From assembly GCF_004011695.2 (NCBI RefSeq), contig NC_082411.1, positions 744,001-808,000 of the forward strand: a stretch of 64,000 nucleotides of DNA, read 5' to 3'. Within the stretch, counting starts at the first letter, position 1, and every line of letters begins with the position of its first letter. The notes beneath the pieces are model-generated. The model had not been told where the DNA came from. It saw only the letters and a list, made by a program, of their open reading frames with translations, and searched no databases. Positions 22,959 through 35,217 of this stretch are shown here, in pieces. Source of the DNA: Ascochyta rabiei (taxonomy: Eukaryota > Ascomycota > Dothideomycetes > Pleosporales > Didymellaceae). The translations under genes were made by a program, and so were the position numbers.

Positions 22959-24492
22959 ATGTCGGCGCCATCCTCGTCCCAGGCGCTCGAATACCTGGAG
23001 GGCCTGCCTCTGCAGACGCACAAGAAGCTTTATGAAGCACCGGCAACGGTCCTGGCTGTCTTTCGCTGCATGTTGCCGCATCTGGGTGAGTTTGGCAATC
23101 ATCGGGGGCATACGGTCTTCCAACAGCTGACATAATGTAACAGCGAAGACCCTGGTAATGGCCATGCTATACATGCCTACGTCTTTCCCTGGGGCTCAGC
23201 TCGAAGCCTGGTTCAAACCGGGCGCCAAACGTGAAAGAGAGCAAGCCATCTTCACCCTCCAGCGCCTCCATATCCTCGATTCGACCCAAGAAGACGATCG
23301 CTCGACGTCATACACCCTCTCTTCAGGCTTCCAGCGCAGCCTGCGACATGCTCTCGAGGGCTCAGGCAAAGACGGTTCCTTTGGTGTTTCTGCGACGGAG
23401 GAAGAGAGCAGAGGCGAGAGGCGGGTCAGCATCGCATTTCTAGACGAGCACGCACAGGCGCAGTGGGAGACGATTCTGTTCTACATGGTCGGCGGTGCTG
23501 CTGGCGTTACGGTCAAGTCGGACGTTAGTCCTGGGACAAAGAAGCTGCTTCACGCCGGAGATCTGGTTAGGTCTTTTCACGGGGCTCCCCGCATCACGAA
23601 GGAAGGCTTCACTTTTGTGCTGCAAGAGACGAATGCACAGGTCTGGAATCTGCTGATCGTGTACCTGAAAATGGTCAACGATGTAAGCCTGGCCATTGTC
23701 TTTTTTGGGGGGTTTTTTTTTTTTTTGAATTATTGGTTCGCTGACACCCAATAGCTCGGTATGAACGAAACCGATGTTCTTTCGTTCCTCTTCATGCTCG
23801 GCTCTCTCGAACTCGGCCAAGACTACTCGACCTCAACCCTCTCCCCTACACAACTCCACATGCTGGACGATCTCTCTGCAATGGGCATCGTCTACCGCTC
23901 CTCCAAAAACGCCACAGTCTTCTACCCCACCCGCCTCGCCACAACTCTGACCTCGGATTCCGGAGGCCTCAGCACCTCGGGCGACAGCACAGGCAGTAGC
24001 AGCGCCAACCAAGGCTTCATCATCATCGAAACCAACTACCGCCTCTACGCGTACACAAACTCACTCATCCAGATCGCCATCATCTCGCTGTTCTGCAAAC
24101 TGCAACACCGCTTCCCCAACCTGATCTCAGGAAAACTGACAAAAGAATCCGTCCACCGCGCCGTCTCCCAGGGCATCACATCGCAGCAGATCATCTCGTA
24201 CCTGACGACGTACGCACACCCGCAGATGCAGAAGAACAAGACCTTCATCCCGCCCACGGTCATGGACCAAATCCGGCTGTGGGAGTACGAGGGCGAGCGC
24301 GTCGAGACGACAAACGGGTACCTGATGCGCGAGTTTGGCTCGCAGGCAGAGTACGCAGATGTGCTCAACTACGCCGACGCGCTCGGGGTGCTGGTGTGGA
24401 AGAACGACGAGAAGAGGACCTTCTTCGTCAGCCATGTCGAGCAGATCAGTGCCTATCTCAAGAAGAAGAAGGAGAGGATGGGGCCGCGGTGA
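22959..24492 (+). CDS. TFB2: TFIIH core subunit Tfb2 (p52)
   Basis: A subunit of the general transcription and DNA-repair factor TFIIH; p52/Tfb2 anchors and stimulates the XPB/Ssl2 helicase. Exons 22959-23085, 23144-23682 and 23755-24492 give 467 residues, close to the usual length. Seen: the N-terminal LEYLEGLPLQTHKKLYEAPATVLAVFRCML, the mid-domain winged-helix part, FLFMLGSLELGQDYS, and the C-terminal p52 clamp part (GFIIIETNYRLYAYTNS ... WEYEGERVETTNGYLMREFGS). Intron 2 carries an unusual G run followed by a T run (23707-23726). Convergent with AQR, whose stop codon is 275 bp downstream. Confidence 0.95.
23712..23726. repeat. Poly-T run inside TFB2 intron 2
   Basis: An uninterrupted run of about 14-15 T directly follows six G, upstream of the branch-site region. 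It may be a long polypyrimidine tract; its length is prone to sequencing error. Confidence 0.8.
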
Positions 24493-24767
24493 CGTGTAGT
24501 GGTAGTGAATGGATTTGAACGGTTTGGGAAGCATGCTTGCATAAACGGAGTACCGGCGTTTCTGGCAGCTCTTGGGTATATACCACATCAGGAATCGAGT
24601 ATAGGACTTGCATCTTCCATTAAATCATCCTCTTAGACTGTACATTTCTTCTCTAGAACTGGTATCTCTCTACATGCAAGAAAACAATGTTGCCCGAAAA
24701 CTCCCGTACACATGCTTCCTTGAATACTTTTTCCCACGCACCATGCTTACCACTTTCAGCTTGCAAC

Positions 24768-27700
24768 CTACACCGCTTCCTCATCATCGTCGTCGCCTGC
24801 AAAGTGGTCGACTTGCTCCTCGGGAACAAGCACCATCTCTTCGCGATCCACGTCTTCATCGCCACCATCTAGCATCCTGACCTCGCGGGTCGGCAACTGC
24901 CCACCGCCCGCCTTGAGCGCCTCGATCTTCGCGCCCGTGATCCCCCGGACATACTCCTCCAAATGCTCGTACCCCGTCATGATAGCCTCGCCGTCCACAG
25001 CCCCCTCGACGTGCACGGGGCGCTGTGTCTCGCCGTGCATTTCGCCCGTCACGAGAGCGAGCTCGTCGGGCTTGGTGAAGAGGACGTCGAAGGCGGGTTT
25101 GAGCTCGAAGACGGACTCGAAGACGGAGCGGCGGCCGAGGATGTACAGACCCAGACGGGCGCGAGACAGCGCGACGGTCAGGCGGCGGATGTCGCGCAAA
25201 TAGCCGATGGATTTCGTGCGGACGAGGGAGAGGATGATGTCTGGTTCGTTTTAGTCCTGTCGTCGGTCGAGCAAGAGGAGAGGCAAGGCACTTACAGTCG
25301 TTTTGCTCGCCCTGGTACTTGTCCACAGTGGCTACCATCTTCGGTCTGCCAAAGAATGGATGATCCCTACATTTTGCGTTCAAGATATCGTTGATGAGCC
25401 CCCGCTGACCAGCGTAGGTAGTCAAGATCGATATCTTGTGTGCCGGGTAGTTGAGCAACCGCATGTACATGAACAGCGCGACCGCATACTCAGCTTCACC
25501 CAGGTTGACAATCCAGTGTGGTGTCGGCTCGGCTTCGCCGCGCCCCTTGTAGTCGGGCACGTTTATGAACTGGTACTCGTGTTTGAAGCCTGCGTTGGCA
25601 ACCTGGAAGTCCGGCGCCGAGAGCACAGCAGGGAGGTTCGTGAGCGCGGGGTATCGCCACTTGTACAGTTCTGCAATCGAAGGGCGGGCGCGACCTTGTT
25701 GATCGAGCATTATGGTAGGCACTCCAAGACGGACAAGGCGCTGGAAGAGGGATTGTTCGAGGTTTGCGTATTGTCTGAAGGCGAGGTTCTGGATGATGGG
25801 CGAGTTCTGGAGATGATCACCGCAGAGGACGATGCGCTGGAGGGGGAGTTCGCCATTGCGGGGGTTTTGGAGGGCGAGGGGGATGAAGTTCTCAATCTCA
25901 GTGATCTGAGCGGCTTCTTCCATGATTACGTTGTCGTAGTGGAAGCCTAAAGAGGCGATCTCTTGTCTGCGCATCGCTGCGTGTGTTGAGGTCATGGCGA
26001 TGATGCGGGCCTCCTTTATAAGGAGGTAGTTCGCCTTGTCGCGCGGATTCCGCAGGATCTCGAAGGGACGGATGTCCTCGAGTTCGGTGAAGATTTTCTC
26101 AACATGGCGGTAGCAACCTTGAACGATGTCAAGCACTTGCTCACGGTCCGCTTCAGGTGGAAACAAGGGCTGCGGCGCATTTGAAAAGTAGTCCTTGAGT
26201 GGGAACTCGGCGACTATCTGTTCAACGCTGGCCTCCTCCGAGGTAACGGTGTCCCAGTATTGCGTCCAAGCCGGCTTAACATATACCAAGTTGAAGTAGT
26301 CTGCGGTCTCACAGGAGCTGCCATGGGCACCTGGCGCACCGAAGTTCTTCGCAAGTCGATCAACTTCTGACAGGTAGTAGGTGCCTCTCTCCAAGAATGA
26401 CTCTACTCTGCCATGCTTGCTGTAGCTTGCTTCTGTATCGAGGTCTTCCTCTCCGTGACCGAGACGTAGAAGGTGTCGTTCGTCGATATCGAGCGCGACG
26501 ATCTTCTGGAAAAGTTGGTTTAGCGCCTGATTGCTGTGCGCAATGAGCAACGTCCGTTGGTCCGGGAAGTTGTGGTATATATTGGATATGATCTGGGTCG
26601 CAACGTCCGTCTTTCCGGTACCTGGTGGGCCGAGCACGACCGTCAGACCAGGCTGCGTGCCAGAAGTGATGGCCTCGACCTGTGCAGGGGTGAATCTGAC
26701 CGCGTTCTGCTTGATAACATCTGCAGGGTATGGACCCATGTTCGGAGGCTTGTACGTAGCGACATGCAGCGATTCATGCGCGGGCTGCGCAACCTCGACC
26801 TGATCGCGACGCCTCTTCTTGGACGGCCTAGCGGGAGCAGCTTCTGGCTCAGTGACTGCAGGGTATTGGACTACGTACGGGGGCCCAAAGGCTCCTTGTG
26901 CATCTTCTGCAGGCTCTATTGTCTTTCCTGGCAGGGATTCGACCAGGTGTTGCCAGTCCAAGAAAGTGTCGCGGAAGTCGATCGACTGTAAACGATTGGG
27001 CAGGCGTGTGTAGGTCGCAGAGGAAGGGTCGCCGTAGCCTAGGAAGACTTCCTGCAACCACGATGGCGCCGGAATATCGGACAAGGTGAGGCGTTTGATG
27101 GAGTCGAGGATGGGGAGGAAGTTGTTTTCTCGCCCCCTGCGACGGGCGATCATGTTGATGTTCTCGTAGATGTTAGGTCTGCCTTGGGCAACGTGATCCA
27201 TGTCGATTTGATATTGCTTCGCGTCGATGTGAATAACGAGTCGTCGTGATCGTGCTCGAGGCGCATAATCGCCGTTCTTTGTCTGGTCCCGCAAAGGTCT
27301 CCCGTTGTCGTCCAGCACTTGGACGACCTGGGCGCACCTCAACCTAGAAAGACCAACCTGTTCGCTTGTACTCGCGCCATTGTGACCGTTGCGCATGGGT
27401 GCGTCGTCTTTGCCTTCCACAGTGAGGAGGAAGACCACGTCATCCGGCCTCAAAGACTCCCACTCCCTACGGACAGGGACCTGCAAGCGACTGACATCCA
27501 GAACGATCTCTGCCCTCACATAGGCGGGGTGTTCTTCACCGACCTTGGAGGGAGCAACATCTACGATACCCGGCGCGTTGATGGGTATAGACATCCTGGA
27601 AAAGCCTCCAAACTTTGTGCTGACGCCCTTTCCTCTTGGCTGTACGCGCTTGATTACGTCCTCCATATCTTTTCGGATACCGTAGAACGATTCAGCGCGG

Positions 27701-29157
27701 TACAGAACGTACGACCTCCACAAAAAGTCACCCATGGTCAGGTACTGCAGATTTAACTTGGGTATCGCCAGAGGCCTCTCGCCGTTGTAAGACTCGTTGC
27801 GAAGGAAGGTGGTCTCGTACAAGATCTTTTCCGTGGGAAACACGGGCATATCGCGTACGTCGTCCTTGAAGGTGGGCCTCTGCTCGACTAGCGAGACGAG
27901 GGTCTCCATGTAAAAAGTCCGGTCCCGTACCAGAGAGGTTGTGCTTGGGTACTCCGTCCGCAGCCCCATCAGAGAGCAAAGCTGCTTCAGCTCATCGTCG
28001 TTCAACGTGCGCAGGTGGCCGTCCAGCTCTTCTCGGTTTCCAATGCTGCCAAAGTTGGCAAGGGCCATCAACTGTAGCTTTTCTTGAAAGACAGCGTAGC
28101 CTACCCGTTGTAGCTTTGCGAGGGTGCCGTAGTGTTGCTGGTCGTACTCCAGCTTGGACAGCTGCTTGCCTGTCTGGTCCTCGATCGCGAAGAAGGTGAA
28201 GTGAGCGAGCAAGGTGTAGAGGTCACGGAACAAGCCATTGTCCTCATCGGCGTACATGGGCGAGAGACGGATTGCTGGGAGCAGGTTCAGGTTCTGCAAC
28301 AGCGTGTTTACGTATCTCCGTGTTGGCAGCTGGCTTTGCAGATCGGTGAGAAGCTCCATGAAGCGCTCACAATAGGGCAGGTTGTCGCCCATCTCTTGCT
28401 TTGTGTTGCTGTTGTACAGGCGGTCCAAGAAGTCCAGCACAAGGGTATACAACCACGAGCGCTCGAAGCGCAGCCTGGCCTGCAGCGCTTCGTCTGCAGC
28501 GTCGAAGCGCTTGGACGACGCCCGCCACGCCTTGCGCAGCATCTGGTGTTCCTCAAAGTGCAGCTCACGCGCAGCATCCGAGTGCAGATTGTGCCAGATG
28601 GATATGCCGACCAGAGGCGCGCATTCTTTGCGCACGAGACCACTGTCGAGTGATTGGAAGGCGGCGATGACCAAGGAGAGCAGCTGGGTGCGGAGCTTCG
28701 TGGGCTGCGAGGGGTCGACGGTCATGGACAGGATGCGACGGAAGAAGGAGGAGAAGTCGGCGGGCCTGCTTGTGAAGTGGACTGTCGCAGGTTAGCAGGG
28801 TGGCTGTGGTGGCTGTGGTGGTTGCAGCGTACCCCACGAGGGCAGGTTCTCCCTGCGCTTGACGTTGACCATCAGCGCCAGCAGCAGATGGTGGTGGTTG
28901 GAGGCCTCCTCGGTGAAGCCAGGCCACAGGTACCGCTCCAGCAGCTGCAGGTTCTCCAGCACGAGCAGCGACGAGTAGGCAAAGCCGGCCTTCTCGAGCT
29001 CGTCCCACAGCTCCTTCTTGACCACGTCTGGGCGCACTCGGGGCGCCTTCTTCGCGGCGAGCCAGTTGGTGCGCGCCACCTGCGCAAAGTGGCTCTCGCC
29101 GTGCAGGTCGGCGACGGTCGGACGGGCGTGCGCCATGGCTCCCTGTGTGTCGTCCAT
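24768..29157 (-). CDS. cwf11: Aquarius / Cwf11, intron-binding spliceosomal helicase
   Basis: A superfamily 1 RNA helicase that binds introns upstream of the branch site in the activated spliceosome. Exons (minus strand) are 28833-29157, 25296-28781 and 24768-25240; 1,427 residues, close to human AQR. The N-terminal two thirds are the Aquarius armadillo-like and beta-barrel regions. The helicase core shows GPPGTGKT (about residues 826-833), MEEAAQITEIENFIPL as motif II, VLCGDHLQNSP, LDQQGRARPSI, and TVDKYQGEQNDYIILSLVRT, the last spanning the second intron (25241-25295). LSRARLGLYILGRR follows. The tail is very acidic and ends DDDDEEAV. Motif II has Glu where classical helicases have Asp, as I recall for Aquarius generally. 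The start is the upstream of two nearby ATGs (29157; the other 29136). It is divergent from the complex I gene. Confidence 0.95.
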
Positions 29158-29434
29158 GGCGGGTGGGTGCAAGAGGCTGCGGTTACGGGCGGGGTCGGAG
29201 GGCACCGAGGGCAGGGCGCGCAAGCATCGCTGGTCGTGGCTGTCGACTGGCGCGCGCTGCAGGTGTGCTGACGGGGCCGAGCCAAGCTTGGCGTTCAAAA
29301 GTTGAGCTCTGCGCGCAGGCCATGGCCATGGCGTCGGCGGTCGAGCTCGGGCCTCGTGTGCAGCACAACCTCGCTCGCCAACGCCTCCCTCCGCCAGCAG
29401 GCCCAGCCCGCCCGCCGCCCGCCAGCAACCCACC

Positions 29435-30214
29435 ATGTCTTCGCAGGACGCCGCTGTCAGGCACCAAGCCGTCGTGCCGGACAAGGTCCCCAATGGAGAG
29501 TACCCGGTAAGCCGCCGCGGCCCCAGACGAGGCGCAATCGCTGCACCCGGCTAACACGCTGCAGCTCATCGACAACGACCCGTAGGCCCCCGTCCCCCTC
29601 TGCGCCCCCGCCCCCGACCGGCTGCGCGCACGTACTGACCAGACCTGAAGACATCTCTCGCGCGTGCTGCGCTACGCCCGCCCCTCTGACTGGCTCTACG
29701 GCGCCGCAGTCGGCGCCATCAGCCCCGGCCTGATGCTGTACTGGGAGCGAGTCTCGCCCTCGTTCGTCGGCAAGGGTGGATTTGCGCCCGTCATGCGCCT
29801 GAGCGGTGCTGTCGGTGTTGCCGGAGCCGTCCTCTTCGCCTACTCGAGGTCGACGTGTACGTGTGCGGTCGCATGGCCTCCTCCATCGCCCGCCGTATCA
29901 TTGCCTGGGCGTGTGCTAACAACGAGACAGCCCGTTTCTACGGCGCGCGCGAGAACCGCCGCGAGCTCGACATGGACATGCGCGAGATGGTCGACAAGGT
30001 CAAGAAGGGAGAGCCTCTCTACGGCAAGACCGAGATGACCGAGTACATGCAGGGCGTTGCACACAGGAACTCGCGCTACGCAGCCACGTTTGCCCACGTC
30101 ATGCCGTGGCCCAACCTGGTCAACCACCCGTACCACGGCGTTGACACGGCGAAGTACTACCGCCAGGCCGAGTTGGAGCTGGAGCAGGAGAAGAACGTCC
30201 CTGCCAGGCGCTAG
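29435..30214 (+). CDS. NUXM: NADH:ubiquinone oxidoreductase 20.9 kDa subunit (complex I)
   Basis: An accessory membrane subunit of mitochondrial complex I known from fungi and plants. Four exons: 29435-29506, 29565-29581 (only 17 bp), 29651-29856 and 29931-30214; 192 residues. Family signatures visible are YPLIDNDPH, YARPSDW, GGFAPVMRLSG, RFYGARENRRELDMDMREMV, and FAHVMPWPNLVNHPYHGVDTAKYY. Two membrane segments lie in the middle (around GAAVGAISPGLMLYW and LSGAVGVAGAVLFAY). The micro-exon encodes LIDND plus two bases; leaving it out destroys the conserved LID(S/N)DPH motif, so it is well supported. There is no cleavable mitochondrial presequence, as is common for this subunit. Confidence 0.93.
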
Positions 30215-30405
30215 ACCAACACATACATGCATAGAAAAGAGAGAGAAAAAAAAAGAACTTCAGGGCGCTTTCCTTGGGTCACAGCAGCTGTACATAAGTC
30301 TCAAAGAGCCAACACAGGATGTATCAACATGATTTCTTTGGGTCGCGTTTCCACCTCCTTCAAAATCTCGCCGGGCCATCAGTCATGTGAGACGAATACC
30401 CACCC

Positions 30406-32050
30406 CTACGAACTCGCCAAACTACCCATCACCACCGTCTGCCCATATTTGTGCATCTTCAATCTACTCATCCAATCGTCCCTGTTGATGTACCCGCCAC
30501 AAATCCTCCTCTTGCCTGTAAACGCGCTCCTCCCGTGCAGCACCCTCCAGTTATCAAAGATCAGCACCCGCCCCGGCGTCAACTGCGCCCAGTACTCGTT
30601 CTCCTTCTTCTTGAGCAGCGCATCGAACTTGCGCGCCGCCTCGTACCAGACCCCGACCTCGTCGATGGGCAGCTCGATGCTCGCCCTGTCCGACGAGTTC
30701 CAGCGGACGCGCAGCAAGTCGCCCGTCGACGGATCGTGCTCGAGCACTGGGAAGCCGCGGTAGGGCTGTATGCTGATGCCCTCGTTTCCGGATGCGTGGG
30801 CGTGCACATTCACCGTGCTCAGGATCTGGTACGCTTCTCTGTCCTGCTGCAACAGCTCGTCGGCGACCTTGAAGCCGTCGACGAGCAGCGATGCGCCGCC
30901 TGAGCCGTGCGTGTGCGACAGCAGGTGGAACGCCTGCAGGCCCGCCGGGTCCGAAAAGTACGTGTTGTCCGTGTGCGCCTCGAGCGCGATGTTGGTGTAC
31001 GCCGTGTCCTTGGACGCTAGGTCCGCGGTGAAGTCGTAGAAGCCCCCGTAGTGCGTTTCGCGGATGAAGGCGATGCGCCGCAGCAGTGCCTCGGTGGACA
31101 CTGGGCTGTCGAAGGGGGTGCCGTCGACATAGCAGAAGCCGTACTTGCGCTGGGTGCTTGTTAATCTACGCCTCTAGCATGGTGCAGTGCTACCTGGTAC
31201 GTACTATGTCCTCGAGTGGTCCGCGGGGGACCTGCTCCTTGAAGAAGGGTCGGGAGGGCGGATTAGATGCAATGGATGAGTCCCAGAGCTGTATGTCCGT
31301 CAAGCCCTGGCGCACGATGGACCTTTTCTCGTAGGTTCTAGCTGCCTGTGCTAGGAACGAGCGAGTGTACTTGCTCGCATGATCGTCACTCCATACAATT
31401 TCAATCTCTTTCTCCCCCCCATCCGTACTTTTGGCGAGAGACGCGGATTTAATGGACAGATCCTTAGGAATGGCAAAGGTATCCTGCAGTCTTTGCTTGG
31501 TCGCTTCGTGCATACAGCTGCTGCAGTGGCAGTTGTCTCTCAGCCAGATGTTGGGCACCGTTTTGCCGCCGACAACAACCTTGTTATCTTCAACGCTAAC
31601 GTTTGCACTGTCCGGGGCCAGTTGAGTGGTTACGTCTTTGCGAACACGTAGAGGGCCTCTGACTGTGCTGTTCAAAATCCTCTGATGACCATACAATGCC
31701 TTGAGTTCGTTATTGGGTTTACGCAAGCTCGGCCGGGTCTCTCTGGATTTGTCCAACTGCTCTTTGCCTATGACTTTGTTCAGTTCTGGAGTGCGAGGCT
31801 CACGTAACCGTTTTAATCGGCGCTTTGGGTCCTCAACTGGTTTGGACATACCGCCGGTCGAGTCAATTGATGTTGGTCCTCCATTGTTGTTTTCGGCCAC
31901 TGTGGACTGGAGGCGCATGTGAGTGCTTGAGAAACACTTTCACAACATGTTAACACATGGTACCATAAGCGTTGCAATCATACCCACCTGAGCACGTCTC
32001 GTGACACCACGGAAGCTCCGCGAGCATCGGATAATTGGCACCGTAGACAT
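30406..32050 (-). CDS. cbs-1: Trimethyllysine dioxygenase (carnitine biosynthesis)
   Basis: An Fe(II)/2-oxoglutarate dioxygenase that hydroxylates N6-trimethyllysine, the first step of carnitine synthesis. Exons (minus) are 31988-32050, 31205-31906 and 30406-31149; 502 residues. Exon 1 (MSTVPIIRCSRSFRGVTRRAQ) looks like a mitochondrial presequence, Arg-rich with no acidic residue; it is joined in phase 0 over an 81 bp intron. An internal ATG at 31918 would skip it, but lies within this intron. The N-terminal domain has WLRDNCHCSSCMHEATKQR, the zinc-binding DUF971-like region of the family. The catalytic domain has the iron ligands H314-x-D316 (EAHTDN) and H460 (VLHGR), and ends YGQTVVMGSLASS. 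The related gamma-butyrobetaine dioxygenase shares the fold; the RDNCxCxxC context and overall pattern fit trimethyllysine dioxygenase better. Confidence 0.88.
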
Positions 32051-32448
32051 GACGCGTGAACAAAAGAGAAGACACTCGAATGAAAAAAGGGGGAGATGCA
32101 AATGTACAAGAAACAGAACTGTATAGTGTACTACTGCAGGAAGATGTGAGGCCAAGAAGCGTCTAGGATCATGGCGGGCACTCGGGCATGGAACACAGCC
32201 TCCGAGGTTGGTCTCGCGCTTTGCAGGAAAAGCCGGCTACAAGCCGACGAAGATAGTACAGGACTCCAGCAACTTCTCTCAAATCCAAAGTGCGATAATG
32301 ACTACGCTAGGGGCCTCTGCATAGTAACAATACTGCTTGAGGGGCTGTCGCTGAGACAATGTAGCCAGCTGTTTTTGCAACGCGAGAGGCTACAGCAGTG
32401 GGAAAGTAACTTTGCGGAAGCAAAAAACAACACGCAAAAATGTAATTG
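32051..32448. other. Promoter/leader of the dioxygenase gene
   Basis: No further gene seen. It lies between the dioxygenase start and the 3' end of the tRNA gene; a single ACGCGT occurs at 32052. Confidence 0.5.
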
Positions 32449-32531
32449 CGACACCAGAGAGACTCGAACTCTCAATCTTTGCCATAGCTGATAAGCCGGA
32501 AAGCAACGCCTTACCATTAGGCCATGGTGCC
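32449..32531 (-). tRNA. tRNA-Arg (CCG) with an 11-base intron
   Basis: Read on the minus strand, the 7-bp acceptor stem pairs GGCACCA with TGGTGTC (one G-U). The D arm is GCC/GGC with an A-box-like TGGCCTAATGG. The anticodon stem pairs TTGCT with GGCAA (one U-G pair), and the T arm is GAGAG-TTCGAGT-CTCTC. The loop reads TTCCGG, then an 11-base insert (32485-32495) directly after position 37, then T, giving anticodon CCG, which decodes CGG. The discriminator base is G. The mature length is 72 nt. The intron sits at the standard eukaryotic tRNA position. A T-rich stretch typical of Pol III termination was not clear. Confidence 0.8.
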
Positions 32532-33233
32532 TTGTAGTTGGTTAGATACGCTTTGGATTTATAAATAATATATAGTTGTATAAAACAAAGTAGCCCCCAG
32601 AACTCGTTGCTTTGATTCCTACTATTCAGGAATCGGCACAATCAACCCGGAGTGCATATAAAACCTTGTGTAGGTACGAGCTGAGCTTTGCCCCGCTTTG
32701 GCGCTACTCTAATGGAGCAAGGTCACCATGGGCTGATCCTGCAAGCTTCAGGGAAAGTAGAAGGAACCGTATACATATCGGTAGCAGATTCAGTTCGCAA
32801 GAGAACACGTAATGTTGAAATCAATGCTTTCAACGTTCAATGTGGCGGACGTCCTGCGACAACTCCTTAAGATTAGGAAGAGTACGAAGCGTTGATCTTG
32901 TAACAAGGAGCCTAAATCTTTTCAGAGAGCCTGGATATTTGTATGACATTAAGCACAACTGTAGCTACCGAAACCTGCGTCGTTGCTCGGATTCATGAAG
33001 AGAGTGTGTTTGTCTGGATCGGGAAGCTTATAAACGCGCCAAGACCGGAGTAATGGCGGGAGCTTCACGTTCGTCACTCATAGCTGCCTCCCAAACAGCT
33101 TTACATCCACACCCCACCAACCCAACCTTTCCACCAGCGCCACATCCTCCGGTCGCTCTAGTATCACGTATCTCATCAGCACGCTGTTCGTACCCTATTC
33201 CACCCAATATCAACCCCGCCTCTTACCGCCACC
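32532..33233. other. Intergenic region upstream of RPT5
   Basis: About 700 bp without a convincing gene. A short upstream frame starting at the ATG at 33053 overlaps the RPT5 start out of frame. No exact proteasome-associated element was found by eye. Confidence 0.5.
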
Positions 33234-34741
33234 ATGTCCACACTTGAGGACCTCGACGACCTGGAGCGCCACGAGAAGGAAGAGAAGAAAGACGAGGACA
33301 AGAAGAAGGATGGCGATGCCGGCAAGGATGGAAAGAAGGCTGATGGCGACGCGGAAATGGAGGATGCCGAGCCAGAGGAGGAGCCACTTGACGAGGAGAT
33401 TCTGAACTCCAGCACACGAGACATCGTCGCGCGGAGACGGTTACTGGAGAACGACATGCGCATCATGAAGAGCGAGTTCCAGAGGCTTACGCACGAGAAG
33501 GCGTCTATGAACGAGAAGATCAAGGACAACCTAGACAAGATCGAGAACAACAGGTATGTCTACTGTTCGCAGTCGCGGGCGCGGCAGGTGAAGGTGGCGG
33601 GATCAGGCTAACAATTCAAGGCAACTGCCGTATCTCGTTGGCAACGTCGTTGAGATACTAGATCTAGACGTCACAGCGGAAGCCGCCGAGGAGGGAGCGA
33701 ACATCGACCTGGACGCCACCCGTGTAGGCAAGTCGGCGGTCATCAAGACGTCTACGAGACAAACCATCTTCTTGCCCCTCATCGGACTAGTAGACCACGA
33801 GAAGCTTAAGCCCGGCGACCTGATCGGTGTGAATAAGGATTCGTACCTCGTACTCGACACACTCCCTGCTGAGTACGACAGTCGAGTGAAGGCTATGGAG
33901 GTTGACGAGAAGCCGACGGAGAAGTACACAGATGTCGGTGGTCTAGACAAGCAAATCGAGGAGCTAGTCGAGGCCGTGGTCTGGCCCATGAAGGAGGCTG
34001 AGCGTTTCAAGAAGATCGGTATCAAGGCACCAAAGGGTACGTTTACACTGTCACATTCACTGTGACCTTTTGCTAACAGATACAGGCGCGCTTATGTACG
34101 GCCCTCCTGGTACCGGAAAGACTCTCCTCGCACGAGCATGTGCCGCCCAGACCGACGCGACCTTCCTCAAGCTCGCGGGCCCACAACTGGTGCAGATGTT
34201 CATAGGAGACGGAGCAAAGTTGGTCCGCGACTGCTTCGCCCTTGCTAAGGAGAAGGCCCCCTCAATCATCTTCATCGACGAGCTCGACGCCGTCGGCACA
34301 AAACGTTTCGACTCCGAGAAGTCCGGTGACCGAGAAGTTCAGCGAACCATGCTGGAGCTTCTCAACCAACTCGACGGTTTCGCATCTGACGACCGTGTCA
34401 AGGTGCTTGCTGCGACTAACCGTGTCGATGTTCTGGATCCCGCTCTGCTTCGTTCCGGTCGTCTGGACAGGAAAATCGAGTTCCCGCTGCCCAACGAGGA
34501 GGCCCGCGCCCAGATTATGCGCATTCACTCGCGAAAGATGACTGTCGATGAGGGTGTCAACTGGCAGGAATTGGCCCGCAGTACTGACGAGTTCGGTGGT
34601 GCGCAGCTGAAAGCTGTCTGTGTCGAGGCTGGCATGATTGCTCTGCGATCAGGCCAGCACAAGATCAGCCACGAGCACTACGTCGATGCCATCGCCGAAG
34701 TGCAGGCGAAGAAGAAAGACACCGTCAACTTCTACGCCTAA
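33234..34741 (+). CDS. RPT5: 26S proteasome regulatory ATPase Rpt5
   Basis: One of six AAA ATPases at the base of the 19S proteasome cap that unfold substrates. Exons 33234-33553, 33621-34036 and 34086-34741 give 463 residues. There is a long charged Lys/Asp/Glu-rich N-terminal extension, then a coiled coil ([19 protein letters not shown]) and an OB domain. The AAA domain has Walker A GPPGTGKT (residues 251-258), Walker [10 protein letters not shown] (about 304-312), and the arginine finger region ending [10 protein letters not shown]. It ends TVNFYA; FYA fits the HbYX-type tail of Rpt5 that opens the 20S gate, which separates it from Rpt1-4 and Rpt6. Intron 2 (34037-34085) has two close AG acceptors; only the downstream one keeps KGALMYGPP. 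Confidence 0.97.
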
Positions 34742-35217
34742 AGGGTGCATAGTGTGGGCTGCATTGATTGGAAGCAAGTGCATGCTGCTATGCTGCGCCT
34801 GTACCACAAGATAGAGTTCCTCATGACATCACAAATCTAATGACATGGTTTCATCCAAGCAGCACCATCAACAACGTGAAGTCCTCAAGCAGAAACACCA
34901 GCAGCTTCCTATGCCGTACTGTATACTTTGACTTACTCACAGTGAGGAGTTGACTGCCATGGTCCGTGATACAACTACAATTTGATTTGAATGTCCATAT
35001 AGATACGTGCACGACATCTGAACCCCACTAACATTCTGCTCTCGCCGGATGCTCGAGAGCACAGAGGTCTCGTGAACTGTCCAGCTCCATGACTTCGTCC
35101 TTATACTCACTGCTCCCACGTAGGTATTTGCAAGACAGGCCGGCCAGTCCGTTGTACCTGTGTGCTGACACAAGCTCCCATGATTCCGTATCATCGCCTG
35201 CATTGTCATACCTGCTC
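34742..35217. other. Convergent intergenic region
   Basis: 3' flanks of RPT5 and the unknown minus-strand gene; nothing else supported. Confidence 0.5.

Noticed and set aside
33053..33247. Upstream open reading frame overlapping the RPT5 start
   Set aside because: It begins about 180 bp before the RPT5 ATG and may lie outside the transcript; without a mapped start site it cannot be supported.
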